Of a DNA stretch of 64,000 nucleotides, positions 7,297-16,453 are shown piece by piece (within the stretch, counting starts at the first letter, position 1; each line of letters opens with the position of its first letter). A model generated the notes under the pieces. That model was not told the DNA's origin. It made no database searches and was given only the letters and a program-made list of their open reading frames with translations. The position numbers and the translations under genes are program-made. Source of the DNA: Candidatus Melainabacteria bacterium SSGW_16 (GTDB lineage: Bacteria > Cyanobacteriota > Vampirovibrionia > 2-02-FULL-35-15); contig DUDS01000032.1 of NCBI GenBank assembly GCA_004769085.1, forward strand, positions 1-64,000, given 5' to 3'.

Positions 7297-8543
7297 GCCT
7301 TAGCTTCAAAGAGTATCTTTGATTCTTTAGAAAGCTTCGGCTCAATAAGACAAAAATATAATCCAAAAATTAAACATATAATTGCACCTGCTGAAACAGC
7401 TATAGGTGCACCAAAATTGTGTGCCAGAAACCCTACTGTCAGACTGCCAAGAGGAAACATGCCCATGAACATCATGGAATAAAAACCAATTATTCTTCCC
7501 CGTAAAGAATCCGGAGACATAGACTGAAGGAGTGTATTACTTCCTGCATTAATAATCATAAAACAAAACCCTGTTATTAATAACGAAAAAGCTGATAAAT
7601 AAAAACTTTTAGAGAAAGAAAATACAAGCAGACACAAGGGAAACAAAACACTACAGAAAGCAATCATTTTTTTAACCCCATAAATAACACTTCTGTTAGC
7701 CAGATATATGCCGCCGCATACAGCACCAATGCCGGAACACCCCATTAAATATCCAAGTCCTTTAGCTCCGCTGTGTAAAATCTGATCACTGAATATCGGC
7801 ATAATTGAAGCATATGACATGCCGAAGAAACTAAAAACGCCAACAAGTATTAAAAGCATTTTTACCGGCGGATTGCTAAGAACAAACTTAACACCTTCGT
7901 TCAGGTGAAAAAGAGGAGATATGGATCTTTTTATAGGTTGCTCATTATCAGGCATTCTGTTGATGAAAAATACAATCGGCAGGTAACTTACCAGATTTAT
8001 TAAAAAGCAAAATCCTTCATTAAATGATGCGATTAAAATTCCTGCAATTGAAGGACCGATAATCCTTGCTGCATTAAACATGGATGAATTAAGTGCAATT
8101 GCATTAATCAGCCCATTTCTGGACACCAAAAAAGGTATAAATGCCAGCCTTGCAGTAACATCAAATGAATTTACAACCCCAATGAATACCGCTAAAAATA
8201 AAATATGCCATTTATTAATAAGATGGGTAAAATACAATATAGACAAAATAACTACCTGTAACAGGCATAAAATCTGTGTAATTAAAAGAACTTCTCTTTT
8301 CTTAAATTGATCCGATATAACCCCTGAAAGCGGTGCAAATAAAAGTGCAGGCAAAGATCCTGCAAAACCTACAAACCCAAGAAAGAAAGCAGAGTTAGTA
8401 AGTTTGTAAATAAGCCAGCTCATTGCTGTACTCTGAATCCACGTGCCTACATATGAGAATAACTGATAAACAAAATAAGTTCTGTATATTTCATGTTGAA
8501 ATAATCGTGAAATATTTTTAAAATATACATTTTTTTCAGGCAT
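7293..8543 (-). CDS. MFS transporter, exporter type
   Basis: A 416-residue major-facilitator protein with about 12 hydrophobic segments. The N-terminus (YRTYFVYQLFSYVGTWIQS, AMSWLIYKLT) and the loop 2-3 signature GVISDQFKKREVLL are typical of the MFS_3 group, related to the enterobactin exporter EntS and macrolide exporters. It should sit in the inner membrane and use the proton gradient. No substrate can be assigned; there is no siderophore or antibiotic gene nearby. The sulfite reductase gene lies just upstream on the same strand (11-base gap), so they are probably co-transcribed. It converges on ssb with a 4-base overlap. Confidence 0.88.
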   Translation of the reverse strand: MPEKNVYFKNISRLFQHEIYRTYFVYQLFSYVGTWIQSTAMSWLIYKLTNSAFFLGFVGFAGSLPALLFAPLSGVISDQFKKREVLLITQILCLLQVVILSILYFTHLINKWHILFLAVFIGVVNSFDVTARLAFIPFLVSRNGLINAIALNSSMFNAARIIGPSIAGILIASFNEGFCFLINLVSYLPIVFFINRMPDNEQPIKRSISPLFHLNEGVKFVLSNPPVKMLLILVGVFSFFGMSYASIMPIFSDQILHSGAKGLGYLMGCSGIGAVCGGIYLANRSVIYGVKKMIAFCSVLFPLCLLVFSFSKSFYLSAFSLLITGFCFMIINAGSNTLLQSMSPDSLRGRIIGFYSMMFMGMFPLGSLTVGFLAHNFGAPIAVSAGAIICLIFGLYFCLIEPKLSKESKILFEAKA

Positions 8544-8554
8544 TAAAAATTATC

Positions 8555-10240
8555 TTAAGGTTTTGAAATAAGAGATTTAATATTTTCAATTCCAACCCTG
8601 TTGCAAAAATCACCAAATTTTTCATCTCCTTTATAATTTCCTCTATAAGTATTAAATAATCTAGATATTTCAAGAGCAAGATTTTTCCCTGTTACACCTT
8701 CCATATAAAGTTTATTCAGCCTGGTGCCCTCAAGATTCCCCCCAACATAGATGTTATACCTGTCAGCACTCATACCTATTATTCCCAGTTCAGCCATAGG
8801 AGGTCTCGAGCATGAATTTGGACAACCGCTCATTCTTATTGAAAGAGCATCATCTCCATAACCAAGTCTCTCAAGTTCGTTTATTATAGATGGAAGAGTT
8901 CTCTCAGCTTCTGCAAGAGCTAATCCACATGTAGGAAGAGCAGGACAAGCCATAGAAAATCTTCTTAAAGAAGAAAGATTTTTCGATACCCGATAAAAGC
9001 CATATTTATCAAGGAGTTTATCAATTTGATTTTTATCAGCTTCTTTTATATTAGTTAGAATAATATTTTGATTTGGTGTAGCTCTAACATTTGTTTTATA
9101 TGTTTCAATAATTTCTTTTAGACCTGTTTTAATAAGTATATTGCCAGAATCAAAGATTCTTCCATTCTCAATAAAAATTCCAACATACCAATTACCATCT
9201 TTTTGTTTATGCCAATCAATGTGATCATGAAAAGTATATTTAACTCCAGATTTCAAAGGTTTTAGTTTAATTTTTGTTCTGATTGCCAGTTCATCTTTAA
9301 ACCATTCCAATCCCTTATCATCAATTAAATATTTCATCCTGGCATGTCTTCTGTCAGTTCTACTACCGTAGTCTCTTTGAATTAAAACTATACCTTCAAT
9401 TGTTTTAATTAAATATTCAGGTTCAATAAAACCCAGCTCTGAAGCTAGTCTTGGATAGGTCTCAGGTTTATTGTGGGTATGACCAAGTCCTCCGCCAACA
9501 AGAATATTGTATCCAAGTATTCCTTTCCCATCATCACTTAAAACTGACACCAAACCTACATCCTGAGTAAAAACATCAATGCAGTTGTCATCAGGGAGTG
9601 CAATTCCAATCTTAAACTTTCTAGGCAGATAAAATTTGCCGTATAGAGGTTCAACAACATCATTATTATCTAATTCAATTTTTTCTTCATTAACCCATAT
9701 TTCATAGTAAGCTCTTGTACGAGGCAAGAAATAATCTGAGATTTCCTTAGCAATAGTTCCAAGATTAATCGGATGATTAGAATCAATATCACAGACTGGA
9801 CAGGACATTACATTCCTTACTACATCACCACAAGCACCATAAGTGTTAACAAGATTTTTGTTTATCTCGTTTAAAGTCTTATGCAGATTACCTTTTATAA
9901 CCCCATGAAATTGTATAGTCTGGCGGGTAGTTATCCGGAGTGTTTTATTTGTATATTTATTGCTTATTTCATCCAGCCCCAGATACTGTTCAGGAGTCAA
10001 CTGTCCACCAGGCAGTTTTGTCCTTATCATAAAGCTAAATTCTTTTTCTAGTTTTTTTTCTGCTCTTTCTTGTCTTGAATCACGATTATCCTGTTGATAG
10101 ATTCCATGGAATTTTAAGATTTTTGCATTGTCAGAATTAAAGCTTGAAGTTTTTTTCAATAATTCATCTTTGACATTTCCGTGCAGATAATTACTATTTT
10201 CTTTTATTATTTCTTCTTTTGTTTTCTTTTCACCATCCAT
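8555..10240 (-). CDS. cysI: sulfite reductase hemoprotein (siroheme, 4Fe-4S)
   Basis: A 561-residue nitrite/sulfite reductase-family protein that reduces sulfite to sulfide in assimilation. Two ferredoxin-like and two catalytic domains are visible: LPGGQLTPEQYLGLDEI and TTRQTIQFHGV early, VVRNVMSCPVCD at about residue 145. The four cluster/siroheme cysteines lie in CPALPTC (about 431, 437) and SGCPNSC (about 473, 477). CPALPTCxLAxAEAER and the length fit CysI-type sulfite reductase (E. coli CysI 570 residues) better than nitrite reductase. No CysJ flavoprotein is nearby, so the electron donor could be ferredoxin. No clear Shine-Dalgarno. An MFS gene follows in the probable operon. Confidence 0.88.
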   Translation of the reverse strand: MDGEKKTKEEIIKENSNYLHGNVKDELLKKTSSFNSDNAKILKFHGIYQQDNRDSRQERAEKKLEKEFSFMIRTKLPGGQLTPEQYLGLDEISNKYTNKTLRITTRQTIQFHGVIKGNLHKTLNEINKNLVNTYGACGDVVRNVMSCPVCDIDSNHPINLGTIAKEISDYFLPRTRAYYEIWVNEEKIELDNNDVVEPLYGKFYLPRKFKIGIALPDDNCIDVFTQDVGLVSVLSDDGKGILGYNILVGGGLGHTHNKPETYPRLASELGFIEPEYLIKTIEGIVLIQRDYGSRTDRRHARMKYLIDDKGLEWFKDELAIRTKIKLKPLKSGVKYTFHDHIDWHKQKDGNWYVGIFIENGRIFDSGNILIKTGLKEIIETYKTNVRATPNQNIILTNIKEADKNQIDKLLDKYGFYRVSKNLSSLRRFSMACPALPTCGLALAEAERTLPSIINELERLGYGDDALSIRMSGCPNSCSRPPMAELGIIGMSADRYNIYVGGNLEGTRLNKLYMEGVTGKNLALEISRLFNTYRGNYKGDEKFGDFCNRVGIENIKSLISKP

Positions 10241-10433
10241 GCAAATCTAATTTTAACTTGTTACGGCAGAAGAAAATATATCTGTAAAAAACTGTTCAAC
10301 TATAGAACATGCTGACTAACAAATTATTCAGATACATTAATTGGATTTATCTAAATCTTTAAATTTTATCGAATTCCTGCACAAAAAAGCTGTTGACTTT
10401 TTAACCTTCTCTTAAGAGACTTAGCATAGTATG

Positions 10434-10449
10434 TGTGACATTAGTCACA
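10434..10449. promoter_or_regulatory. perfect CRP/FNR-type operator
   Basis: TGTGACATTAGTCACA matches the CRP-family consensus TGTGA-N6-TCACA in both half-sites (cyanobacterial SyCRP1 recognises the same consensus). It is centred about 36 bases before the first LuxR-type gene and about 200 bases from the divergent sulfite reductase start. TTGACT at 10393-10398 may be a -35 element, but I see no well-placed -10. Diverged copies lie at 18685-18700 and 20305-20320. Confidence 0.6.
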
Positions 10450-10477
10450 GGAAAATATATCCAGGAGAAAAAAACAA

Positions 10478-10789
10478 ATGAATGAAATAAAAGATTGTGG
10501 GATATTTGATGCTAATTTTGTCACACGATTATATGAACTACCATTGACAAACAGAGAGAAAGAGGTCATGGTACACCTTGCTAAAGGTAAGACCAATAAG
10601 CAGATCTCCAAGGATCTTTTGCTTAGCCCTTCCACAATAAGAAATCATATCTCAAATATATTTACCAAGCTGAAGATATCAAACAGATCCCAGGCAACAG
10701 CTATTGCCATTTATTCAGGACTCCTTACCCCTGAATCATTTATGGAAACTGGGGAAACAATCCTAAAAGCAAAAGTAGAAGTTCAATAA
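10478..10789 (+). CDS. stand-alone LuxR/GerE-type HTH regulator, copy 1
   Basis: A 103-residue protein that is essentially only the LuxR C-terminal helix-turn-helix domain: LTNREKEVMVHLAKGKTNKQ and LSPSTIRNHISNIFTKL, followed by SQATAIAIYSGLL. No receiver or ligand-binding domain precedes it, so activity must be set by abundance or by partners, as in GerE-like regulators. GGAG precedes the ATG with suitable spacing. A perfect CRP-like palindrome lies about 30 bases upstream, suggesting control by a CRP-family protein. The next gene is a close paralogue, indicating tandem duplication. Targets unknown. Confidence 0.88.
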   Translation: MNEIKDCGIFDANFVTRLYELPLTNREKEVMVHLAKGKTNKQISKDLLLSPSTIRNHISNIFTKLKISNRSQATAIAIYSGLLTPESFMETGETILKAKVEVQ

Positions 10790-11104
10790 AATTTTATTGT
10801 ATACAATCCGATATGTTTAGAGGAAGTATCTGACTTTTAGCTCATATGTTATTGTTTGGTTAACTGTAAATAGTAATTTTTGCCAATATAACTTTGTCTT
10901 GGTTTTTTGATAATCCATGAATATGTTGATAATTGTGCTTTCAGAATATGAATAACAAAAATTTTTCCATCCAATAAATAAGTTCTTTGAAGGATTCATT
11001 TGTAAAAGAAATTTTACATAGCCACAAAATCTTACTAAGCCTTAATCTGAAATTAATATCATCAAGTGTTATCAAGCTTAATTACAAAGCGAAAGGTTGA
11101 CAAC

Positions 11105-11419
11105 ATGAATAACCAGGAACAAAAAGGACTCTTTGATTTGGGTTTCGTTAACAGGATAAATCAGTTTTCAGCAGAGTTGCCAATAACTAACCGTGAAAGG
11201 GAGATACTTACACACATTGCACAGGGAAAGACAAACAGACAAATATCACAGAAACTTATTCTCAGTCCTTCCACTGTCAGAAATCATATTTCAAGCATCT
11301 TCAATAAACTTAGAATTTCTAATAGATCCCAGGCAACAGCTATTGCTATTTATTCGGGATTACTAACACTCGAAGGCTTTACGGAAAAACCATTACCACA
11401 GACATCTGATTTCAAATAA
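11105..11419 (+). CDS. stand-alone LuxR/GerE-type HTH regulator, copy 2
   Basis: A 104-residue paralogue of the gene at 10478: LTNREREILTHIAQGKTNRQ-like core (here ITNREREI), LSPSTVRNHISSIFNKL, and an identical SNRSQATAIAIYSGLLT stretch. The frame is open 13 codons further upstream from a GTG, but the ATG at 11105 has GAAAGG at suitable distance and aligns with the start of copy 1, so I prefer it. The 315 bases between the two copies (10790-11104) contain no gene or motif that I can name and lack the CRP-like site, so the two copies are probably regulated differently. A strong terminator follows. Confidence 0.87.
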   Translation: MNNQEQKGLFDLGFVNRINQFSAELPITNREREILTHIAQGKTNRQISQKLILSPSTVRNHISSIFNKLRISNRSQATAIAIYSGLLTLEGFTEKPLPQTSDFK

Positions 11420-11446
11420 ACCGACTTTAGGAAAGTCGGTTTGATT
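11419..11446 (+). terminator. rho-independent terminator after LuxR copy 2
   Basis: AACCGACTTT (11419-11428) and AAAGTCGGTT (11432-11441) form a perfect 10-bp stem with a 3-base loop, starting at the stop codon of the gene. A short T-rich stretch (TTGATTT) follows. Confidence 0.85.
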
Positions 11447-11460
11447 TCGCTCACTTATAT

Positions 11461-11480
11461 CTCCGTGGCAAGCCACGGAG
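11461..11480. repeat. GC-rich hairpin CTCCGTGGC-AA-GCCACGGAG
   Basis: A perfect 9-bp inverted repeat with a two-base spacer, much more GC-rich than the surrounding DNA and flanked by TCGCTCA copies (about 11447 and 11490). It lies between the LuxR terminator and the phosphohexomutase gene. It could be a small dispersed palindrome family; similar GC-rich islands occur at 595-660 and 27362-27439, but the sequences differ. Confidence 0.6.
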
Positions 11481-11542
11481 TATTACGCTTCGCTCAAAAT
11501 AAAAATTTGATAATAAAATAACTAGATGCTAATATATTCCCC

Positions 11543-12994
11543 GTGAAATCAAAGATCAAATTTGGAACTGATGGCTGGAGGGGAGTGATTGCTGAAGATT
11601 TTACTTTTGAAAATATAAAGCTTGTTTCAGCTGCTACAGCCAGACAGTTCCTTGAAGATCTAAATAATGATAAAAGCCTAAATAACCTTGTATTTATTGG
11701 TTACGATAGAAGGTTTTTAGGAAGAGAATTTGCAAGTTGTGCTGGTGAAGTACTTTCACAGCATGGTTTAAACGTAAATCTATACAAATGTGACGTTCCT
11801 ACCCCCATGGTTTCATTTGATGTAAAGAAAAACCATGCTGTTGGTGGAATAGTTATTACTGCAAGTCATAACCCACCCGAATTCTCAGGATTCAAAATAA
11901 AACAGCCAAGTGGTTGCTCTGCAAGCAAAGATTATACTGATAAAATTGAAAAAAAATTACAGGATATTATTAATAGTCCAAATATTATTATAGAAAAGAA
12001 TAAAAGCAATTACAAAACCGTCGAGTCATCCAAGGATTACATTGACTATATTAAAAAAACTATTGATTTAGATACACTGAAGACTCTGAATGAAACAATA
12101 ATTGTTGACACAATGCATGGAGCAGGTGGAACCTATATAGAACAGCTTCTTTCCGGAGGAAAACTCAAGGTAAAAACCATAAGAGGTGACAAGGACACCC
12201 TTTTTGGCGGGATAAATCCAGAACCAATGATGCCACAGTTAAAACCCTTATGTGAAGAGGTGGTTAAATCAAAAGCATTTCTGGGACTTTCAACAGATGG
12301 AGATGCTGACAGAGTTGGCGCAGTAGATGAAAATGGTGAGTACATTAATACCCATAAAATACTTTCAATACTCCTCTTGTATCTGGTAGAAAAGAAAAAA
12401 TTATCTGGTGGTGTAATCGTTACAGTATCACAAAGTGTTCTTGTTAAGAAAATGGCACAAAAATACGGACTTAAAGTATTTGAAGTGCCGATTGGTTTTA
12501 AAAATATTGCAGAATTAATGTTAAAAGAAGATATCCTTATTGGCGGAGAAGAAGCTAATGGTATAGGTTGCAAGCTCCATTATATGCCTGACAGGGATGG
12601 GATTTTTAATTCAGTTCTTTTATTTGAAGCAATAAATTCATTTAAACTTAAACCAAGTGAGCTTATTAAAAAACTTCATAATGAATATGGTGCATTTTAC
12701 TATGACAGAATCGATGTGCACATTCCAAATGTTGAAATGGGAAAAGATTTTGTTGAAAAAATAAAATTAAAACCACCATCTGATTTAAACGGACATAGGG
12801 TAAAGGAAGTAATAACTCTTGATGGTACAAAATTAATATTTACTGATGACAGTTGGTTATTGTTCAGAGCTTCAGGAACAGAACCATTACTCAGGATATA
12901 TTGTGAATCAGACAGCAAAGAAACCCTTAGAAATATGCTCAAAACAGGTGAGGATCTGTTTAAATCATCGTCAAAGTCTGCTTTAAAAGTTTAA
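11543..12994 (+). CDS. phosphohexomutase (phosphoglucomutase/phosphomannomutase family)
   Basis: A 483-residue alpha-D-phosphohexomutase that interconverts sugar 1- and 6-phosphates for cell-wall and polysaccharide precursor supply. All four signature loops are visible: phosphoserine loop TASHNPPEFSG (about residue 112), metal loop DGDADR (about 251), sugar loop GGEEANG (about 333) and phosphate loop RASGTEPLLRIY (about 443). The N-terminus FGTDGWRGVI is also typical. Loop sequences do not firmly separate phosphoglucomutase from phosphomannomutase; GEEANG is common in glucose-type enzymes. The start is GTG, with no strong Shine-Dalgarno. The gene converges on the L,D-transpeptidase with a 4-base overlap. 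Confidence 0.92.
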   Translation: MKSKIKFGTDGWRGVIAEDFTFENIKLVSAATARQFLEDLNNDKSLNNLVFIGYDRRFLGREFASCAGEVLSQHGLNVNLYKCDVPTPMVSFDVKKNHAVGGIVITASHNPPEFSGFKIKQPSGCSASKDYTDKIEKKLQDIINSPNIIIEKNKSNYKTVESSKDYIDYIKKTIDLDTLKTLNETIIVDTMHGAGGTYIEQLLSGGKLKVKTIRGDKDTLFGGINPEPMMPQLKPLCEEVVKSKAFLGLSTDGDADRVGAVDENGEYINTHKILSILLLYLVEKKKLSGGVIVTVSQSVLVKKMAQKYGLKVFEVPIGFKNIAELMLKEDILIGGEEANGIGCKLHYMPDRDGIFNSVLLFEAINSFKLKPSELIKKLHNEYGAFYYDRIDVHIPNVEMGKDFVEKIKLKPPSDLNGHRVKEVITLDGTKLIFTDDSWLLFRASGTEPLLRIYCESDSKETLRNMLKTGEDLFKSSSKSALKV

Positions 12995-13716
12995 TTAAGA
13001 CCGCCTTTTTCAACCGGACCAGCTTCCTGTTCATTTAGTTTTTCTGCACCGGTCCAGCCTATAAAGTAATCTTTTCCATCTTTGCTTGCTATTGCTTTAT
13101 AAAGATTTTGTTCCTGCACCAGGTTTGCACCACTAAGCTGGTTTTTAGCAAAGTCAACATACTCATCATCAGTCATATAGCCATAAATATCCGGATGAAC
13201 TCTTAAAAATAACCTGTGTTCAAACTCTTTCACTTCAACAGGATTATAAATCACATGAACTGGAGTGCCAACATTCACAAGATTAAACAATTCTTTTATG
13301 TCATCAGGATACATTCTGACACACCCATGTGTACTTGCCTGACCAACTGAATTTAAATCTGTTGTAGCATGAATACCATATTCCTGGCTTTTCTTATTCA
13401 TTGCAAAACCAAGCCAGTATCTGCCAATAGGATTATTATCTCCGGCTGCAACAACTTTTGACTGTCTGTAAGGATTTACCCATGCAGGATTTTGTATTCT
13501 TCTTACTACTTTAAATCTTCCTAATGGCGTAGGAGTCAGTGATTTCCCTACACCGACAGGGTATTCCTTTATCGGTTCGCCAAAATTATATAGAGAGAGT
13601 TTCTTTGCAGGGACATTTAGAACCACTTCATAGCCATTGCTTAGGTTTCTAAGTGAAAATACAGGCTGAAAACTAAATAAACAAAAAACTATTAATAAAC
13701 TCAATACTTTCTTCAT
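12991..13716 (-). CDS. exported L,D-transpeptidase (YkuD domain)
   Basis: A 241-residue protein with signal peptide (residues 1-21, ending FSL). The YkuD domain follows at about 28-155: PTPLGRFKVVRR, GIHATTDLNSVGQ and the catalytic STHGCVRM, where the Cys attacks the peptidoglycan tetrapeptide and the preceding His is the base. Such enzymes make 3-3 crosslinks or attach proteins to peptidoglycan in the periplasm. A further 85 residues follow, including HLFLRVHPDIYGYMTDDEY, which is not part of the core domain. Convergent and overlapping with the phosphohexomutase gene through a shared TTAA. Confidence 0.93.
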   Translation of the reverse strand: MKKVLSLLIVFCLFSFQPVFSLRNLSNGYEVVLNVPAKKLSLYNFGEPIKEYPVGVGKSLTPTPLGRFKVVRRIQNPAWVNPYRQSKVVAAGDNNPIGRYWLGFAMNKKSQEYGIHATTDLNSVGQASTHGCVRMYPDDIKELFNLVNVGTPVHVIYNPVEVKEFEHRLFLRVHPDIYGYMTDDEYVDFAKNQLSGANLVQEQNLYKAIASKDGKDYFIGWTGAEKLNEQEAGPVEKGGLN

Positions 13717-13769
13717 AGTATTAATATTATTCCTTTCTTTTATTAATTTCTAACCCCTGTTTTAAGAAA

Positions 13770-14741
13770 TTACCACATTCCAGCTACATTTTTATTTTCT
13801 GCATCTTCTGGATTGTAGGCTTCAGCTGAATCAAAGGCAGATTTATCTTTTGCTGAGTCTAAATCTTTTATATAGCTCTTATCAGATTCTTCCGGCTGTG
13901 GTGCTTCTGCAATGTCTTTAGGTACACCTGTATCAGTTCCAGCAAGCCTGCTTGACTCAAGTTGTGCTAACTGATCAAGTAAAGCTTTTTGTTCTTCAGG
14001 TGTTAATTCTTTCCCAATTCTTCCACCAATAACTACATAGTTTGATCCAGCTGGTGTAGCTCCTGTTATCTCCCTGTCAGCACCGCTTAAACCTTCAAGA
14101 GCAACTCTTGCTCCACGAACTGATCCTTCTACAGCTCCCCCAGTAAATCCACCAAACAGTCCAGTAACTGCACCAGTTGCAACTGCAGCAGCAGATGATG
14201 CCCATGCACTTGCTTTTCCTGATGCATCACCACCAAGGGCTCTGGATGCTGCATTAGCAGTTTGTACTCCGATTCTAGTACCTTCATAAAGTCCCTTGCC
14301 AGCTCCTGTTATAGTACCAACAGCTGCCCCAAATGGCGCAGCTACAACACCAATAGCTCTGCTCCTTGCATCATATTGTTCTCTTGGAAGCTGCGAGAAA
14401 TCTCCGACCAGATAAACATGATGAGGTATATTCACAGTTGGTCTTGAATCATTTTTTGCTTTCTCAACATCTTTTTCATGAACAGCGTTTTTGTCAAAAA
14501 GAAAATTCTCTTCAAGAACAATTCCTTTTGCACCAGTTTTAAAAAATACAGTTGGCTGGGAAACAAACTTTGTATTGGTTAATTTATAAGAAGTATAGTC
14601 ACCTTGTGTAACTGGCTGCTGCCCTTCCAGTCCAAATCTTTTCATTACATCATTTATTGCTTCTCCCGGCCTTGCACTGGCACTTGATGTAAAAAATTGA
14701 CCAATTAAAATTAACGACAATAAAACTCTCACCGATTTCAT
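13770..14741 (-). CDS. exported glycine-zipper protein of unknown function
   Basis: A 323-residue protein. I start at the ATG preceded by AAAGGAGACAGAA; seven upstream codons are open but lack a binding site. A signal peptide ends near ASA. An N-terminal domain (about 25-120) includes VFFKTGAKGIVLEENFLF. Residues about 125-220 are a low-complexity Gly/Ala hydrophobic region (GVVAAPFGAAVGTITGAG, AAVATGAVTGLFGGFTGGAV) resembling glycine-zipper membrane segments. The C-terminal third is acidic. It could insert in or associate with the outer membrane. No family recognised. The inverted repeat GAAAAC-AACT-GTTTTC at 14755-14770 lies just before the ribosome binding site. The 14742-14966 gap otherwise shows nothing. 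Confidence 0.75.
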   Translation of the reverse strand: MKSVRVLLSLILIGQFFTSSASARPGEAINDVMKRFGLEGQQPVTQGDYTSYKLTNTKFVSQPTVFFKTGAKGIVLEENFLFDKNAVHEKDVEKAKNDSRPTVNIPHHVYLVGDFSQLPREQYDARSRAIGVVAAPFGAAVGTITGAGKGLYEGTRIGVQTANAASRALGGDASGKASAWASSAAAVATGAVTGLFGGFTGGAVEGSVRGARVALEGLSGADREITGATPAGSNYVVIGGRIGKELTPEEQKALLDQLAQLESSRLAGTDTGVPKDIAEAPQPEESDKSYIKDLDSAKDKSAFDSAEAYNPEDAENKNVAGMW

Positions 14742-14966
14742 TTCTGTCTCCTTTGAAAACAACTGTTTTCGATAATATTTTCTATATTTAAATGACGCTT
14801 ACCTGCTTTTATGGTTTCTGAGGTAATTCCCAATGCAATTATAATAAATAAGTCCAAAACCGGTATCAATACACAAATTATGACTAGGTATAAGCCTAAC
14901 TTAACTTAAATTTCCAAATGTTGTTTATATTTATTTAAGAAACCTTAATTCTTATCTATAGTCCAC

Positions 14967-15428
14967 TTACTGGTTTATCCCTAAGAGTTCAACATCAAAC
15001 ACAAGTGTTGAATCTGGTGGTATTGAATTACCTGCTCCAGTTTTACCATAGGCAAGATTTGAAGGAATAATTAATTTTCTCTTGCTGCCAACTTTCATTG
15101 TACTTACACCTTCATCCCAGCCTTTTATAACCTGTCCAACCCCGATTACAAACTCGAATGGCTGCCCACGGTCAACTGAACTATCAAATTTCTTTCCATC
15201 TGTCAGCCATCCTGTATAATGCACTTTTACTGTTTGTCCTGTTTTTGGCTGTGGGCCTGCACCTATAACTTTATCAACATATTTCAAGCCACTTTTTGTT
15301 GATTCAGTTTTTTCAGTCTCATTCATTTTCTTATTTACTCCTCCGGTTTTAGTTACACTAAAAGCAGGTCCGTTTGCTGTAAGAACAAGTCCCAGAATAA
15401 TCAAACCTAAAAAAAACCTTTTAAGCAT
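14967..15428 (-). CDS. exported FKBP-type peptidyl-prolyl isomerase
   Basis: A 153-residue protein. Residues 1-24 are a signal peptide ([17 protein letters not shown]). Residues about 50-153 form a complete FKBP domain: [49 protein letters not shown] and [12 protein letters not shown], with the aromatic pocket residues (Y, F, W, Y, F) in place. It should catalyse cis-trans proline isomerisation in the periplasm and assist folding of exported proteins. The TauE/SafE gene upstream runs in the same direction. Confidence 0.93.
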   Translation of the reverse strand: MLKRFFLGLIILGLVLTANGPAFSVTKTGGVNKKMNETEKTESTKSGLKYVDKVIGAGPQPKTGQTVKVHYTGWLTDGKKFDSSVDRGQPFEFVIGVGQVIKGWDEGVSTMKVGSKRKLIIPSNLAYGKTGAGNSIPPDSTLVFDVELLGINQ

Positions 15429-15480
15429 ACAACTTTCTCCTTCTTCTAAGAACTATTTTCGGCTTTTATAATATCATATG

Positions 15481-15843
15481 TCATTTAAAAAACATCATTT
15501 TAATTGAAACAAGAAAAAGAGATGCACCAAATATTTTCTCCAGAAGTGTGCTTGAAAGGGATGTGGCAAATTTAGCACCAAAAAATCCACCAATAAAAAA
15601 CCCAATACAAATAAATGCTGCCATCTGTAAATCTACATATCCCTGCTTATAATATGTCCATGCTGCAAGTATTCCAACAGGTGGAACCATTAGAGCCAGT
15701 GTTGTACCCTGAGCCTCATGTTGTGAAAGTCCAAACAAAAGCACCAGAGCCGGGATAATAATTATCCCACCACCAATACCAATAAGACCACTTAAAGCTC
15801 CTGCGATCAGACCAAGAACAATATAAAGTAAAACATCAGTCAT
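15481..15843 (-). CDS. half-length TauE/SafE-family permease
   Basis: A 120-residue membrane protein with about four hydrophobic segments. I use the ATG with AAAGGAGTAAAGGAC upstream; the open frame extends 17 codons further. The signature LIGIGGGIIIIPALVLL (about 16-32) and the second GFFIGGFFGAKFA identify TauE/SafE (PF01925), exporters of sulfonates and sulfite and related anions. Full-length members have 7-8 TM segments; this is one repeat, which probably works as a homodimer or with another half. It lies 150 bases downstream of the bufferin-like gene on the same strand and may be co-transcribed with it. Substrate unproven. Confidence 0.85.
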   Translation of the reverse strand: MTDVLLYIVLGLIAGALSGLIGIGGGIIIIPALVLLFGLSQHEAQGTTLALMVPPVGILAAWTYYKQGYVDLQMAAFICIGFFIGGFFGAKFATSLSSTLLEKIFGASLFLVSIKMMFFK

Positions 15844-15993
15844 GTCCTTTACTCCTTTAAAGCAAAGGACGAAAATAAAAAGCAAAAGTATCACTAACCA
15901 GATTCAATTAGAATTTGATTATTTTTGTGCAGAAACAGCAAAAACATCAACAATTGAAACAATAACAGTGTCAGTTAGTTTCTGAAACAGAGA

Positions 15994-16410
15994 TTATTTT
16001 TTCTTATCGGAGCCACACTTACCTTCACCACATTTGGCTTCAGGAGCTTTACTTCCTCCACATTTTCCTTCACCACATTTAGCTTCTACAGATTTAGCTT
16101 TGGATTTCTTCTTCTTGAAGATTTTCTTTATCTTCTTGGCACCACATTTACCTTCACCACACTTGGCTTCAACAGATTTGGCTTTGGTTTCAGATTTACC
16201 TTCACCACATTTGCCTTCACCACATTTACCTTCACCACATTTTCCTTCAGTACCATGAGAAATAAGAACTGTTCCATTTCCAATTTCTTTTAAACTAAAA
16301 AGTGGATTCTTTATTGCACTTTCAATTGCATGAGTGCTTGCTGCTGCACCTATTGATAGGGCTAGTGCTGAAAGCAATGCTCTTTTCTTTATATTTTTAA
16401 TATTCTTCAT
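15994..16410 (-). CDS. bufferin/HvfA-like EGKCG-repeat precursor peptide
   Basis: A 138-residue exported protein. Residues 1-28 are a Sec signal peptide (LLSALALSIGAAASTHA). Then NPLFSLKEIGNGTVLI precedes six EGKCG and three EAKCG motifs, giving nine cysteines, interrupted by Lys-rich linkers. A signal peptide, an NPF-x-L-x-x-L-like segment and repeated EGKCG are hallmarks of HvfA/bufferin precursors. In those, MNIO (DUF692) enzymes convert the Cys into copper-binding heterocycles, and the peptides sequester copper in the periplasm. No DUF692 or HvfC-like gene lies in this window. The precursor is divergent from an ECF sigma/anti-sigma pair and has a matching ECF promoter. A GGAG precedes the ATG. 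Confidence 0.85.
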   Translation of the reverse strand: MKNIKNIKKRALLSALALSIGAAASTHAIESAIKNPLFSLKEIGNGTVLISHGTEGKCGEGKCGEGKCGEGKSETKAKSVEAKCGEGKCGAKKIKKIFKKKKSKAKSVEAKCGEGKCGGSKAPEAKCGEGKCGSDKKK

Positions 16411-16453
16411 AATATGTGTCTCCTTTTACAAGCTACTAACTGTTTACACCAGG

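Noticed and set aside
12133-12573. Minus-strand open frame of 146 codons inside the phosphohexomutase gene
   Set aside because: It lies opposite conserved active-site loops of the mutase and has no binding site or family resemblance.
15994-16258. Plus-strand open frame opposite the EGKCG gene (Ser-Pro-His repeats)
   Set aside because: The repeats simply reflect the minus-strand EGKCG codons; the minus frame has a signal peptide and a GGAG ribosome binding site.
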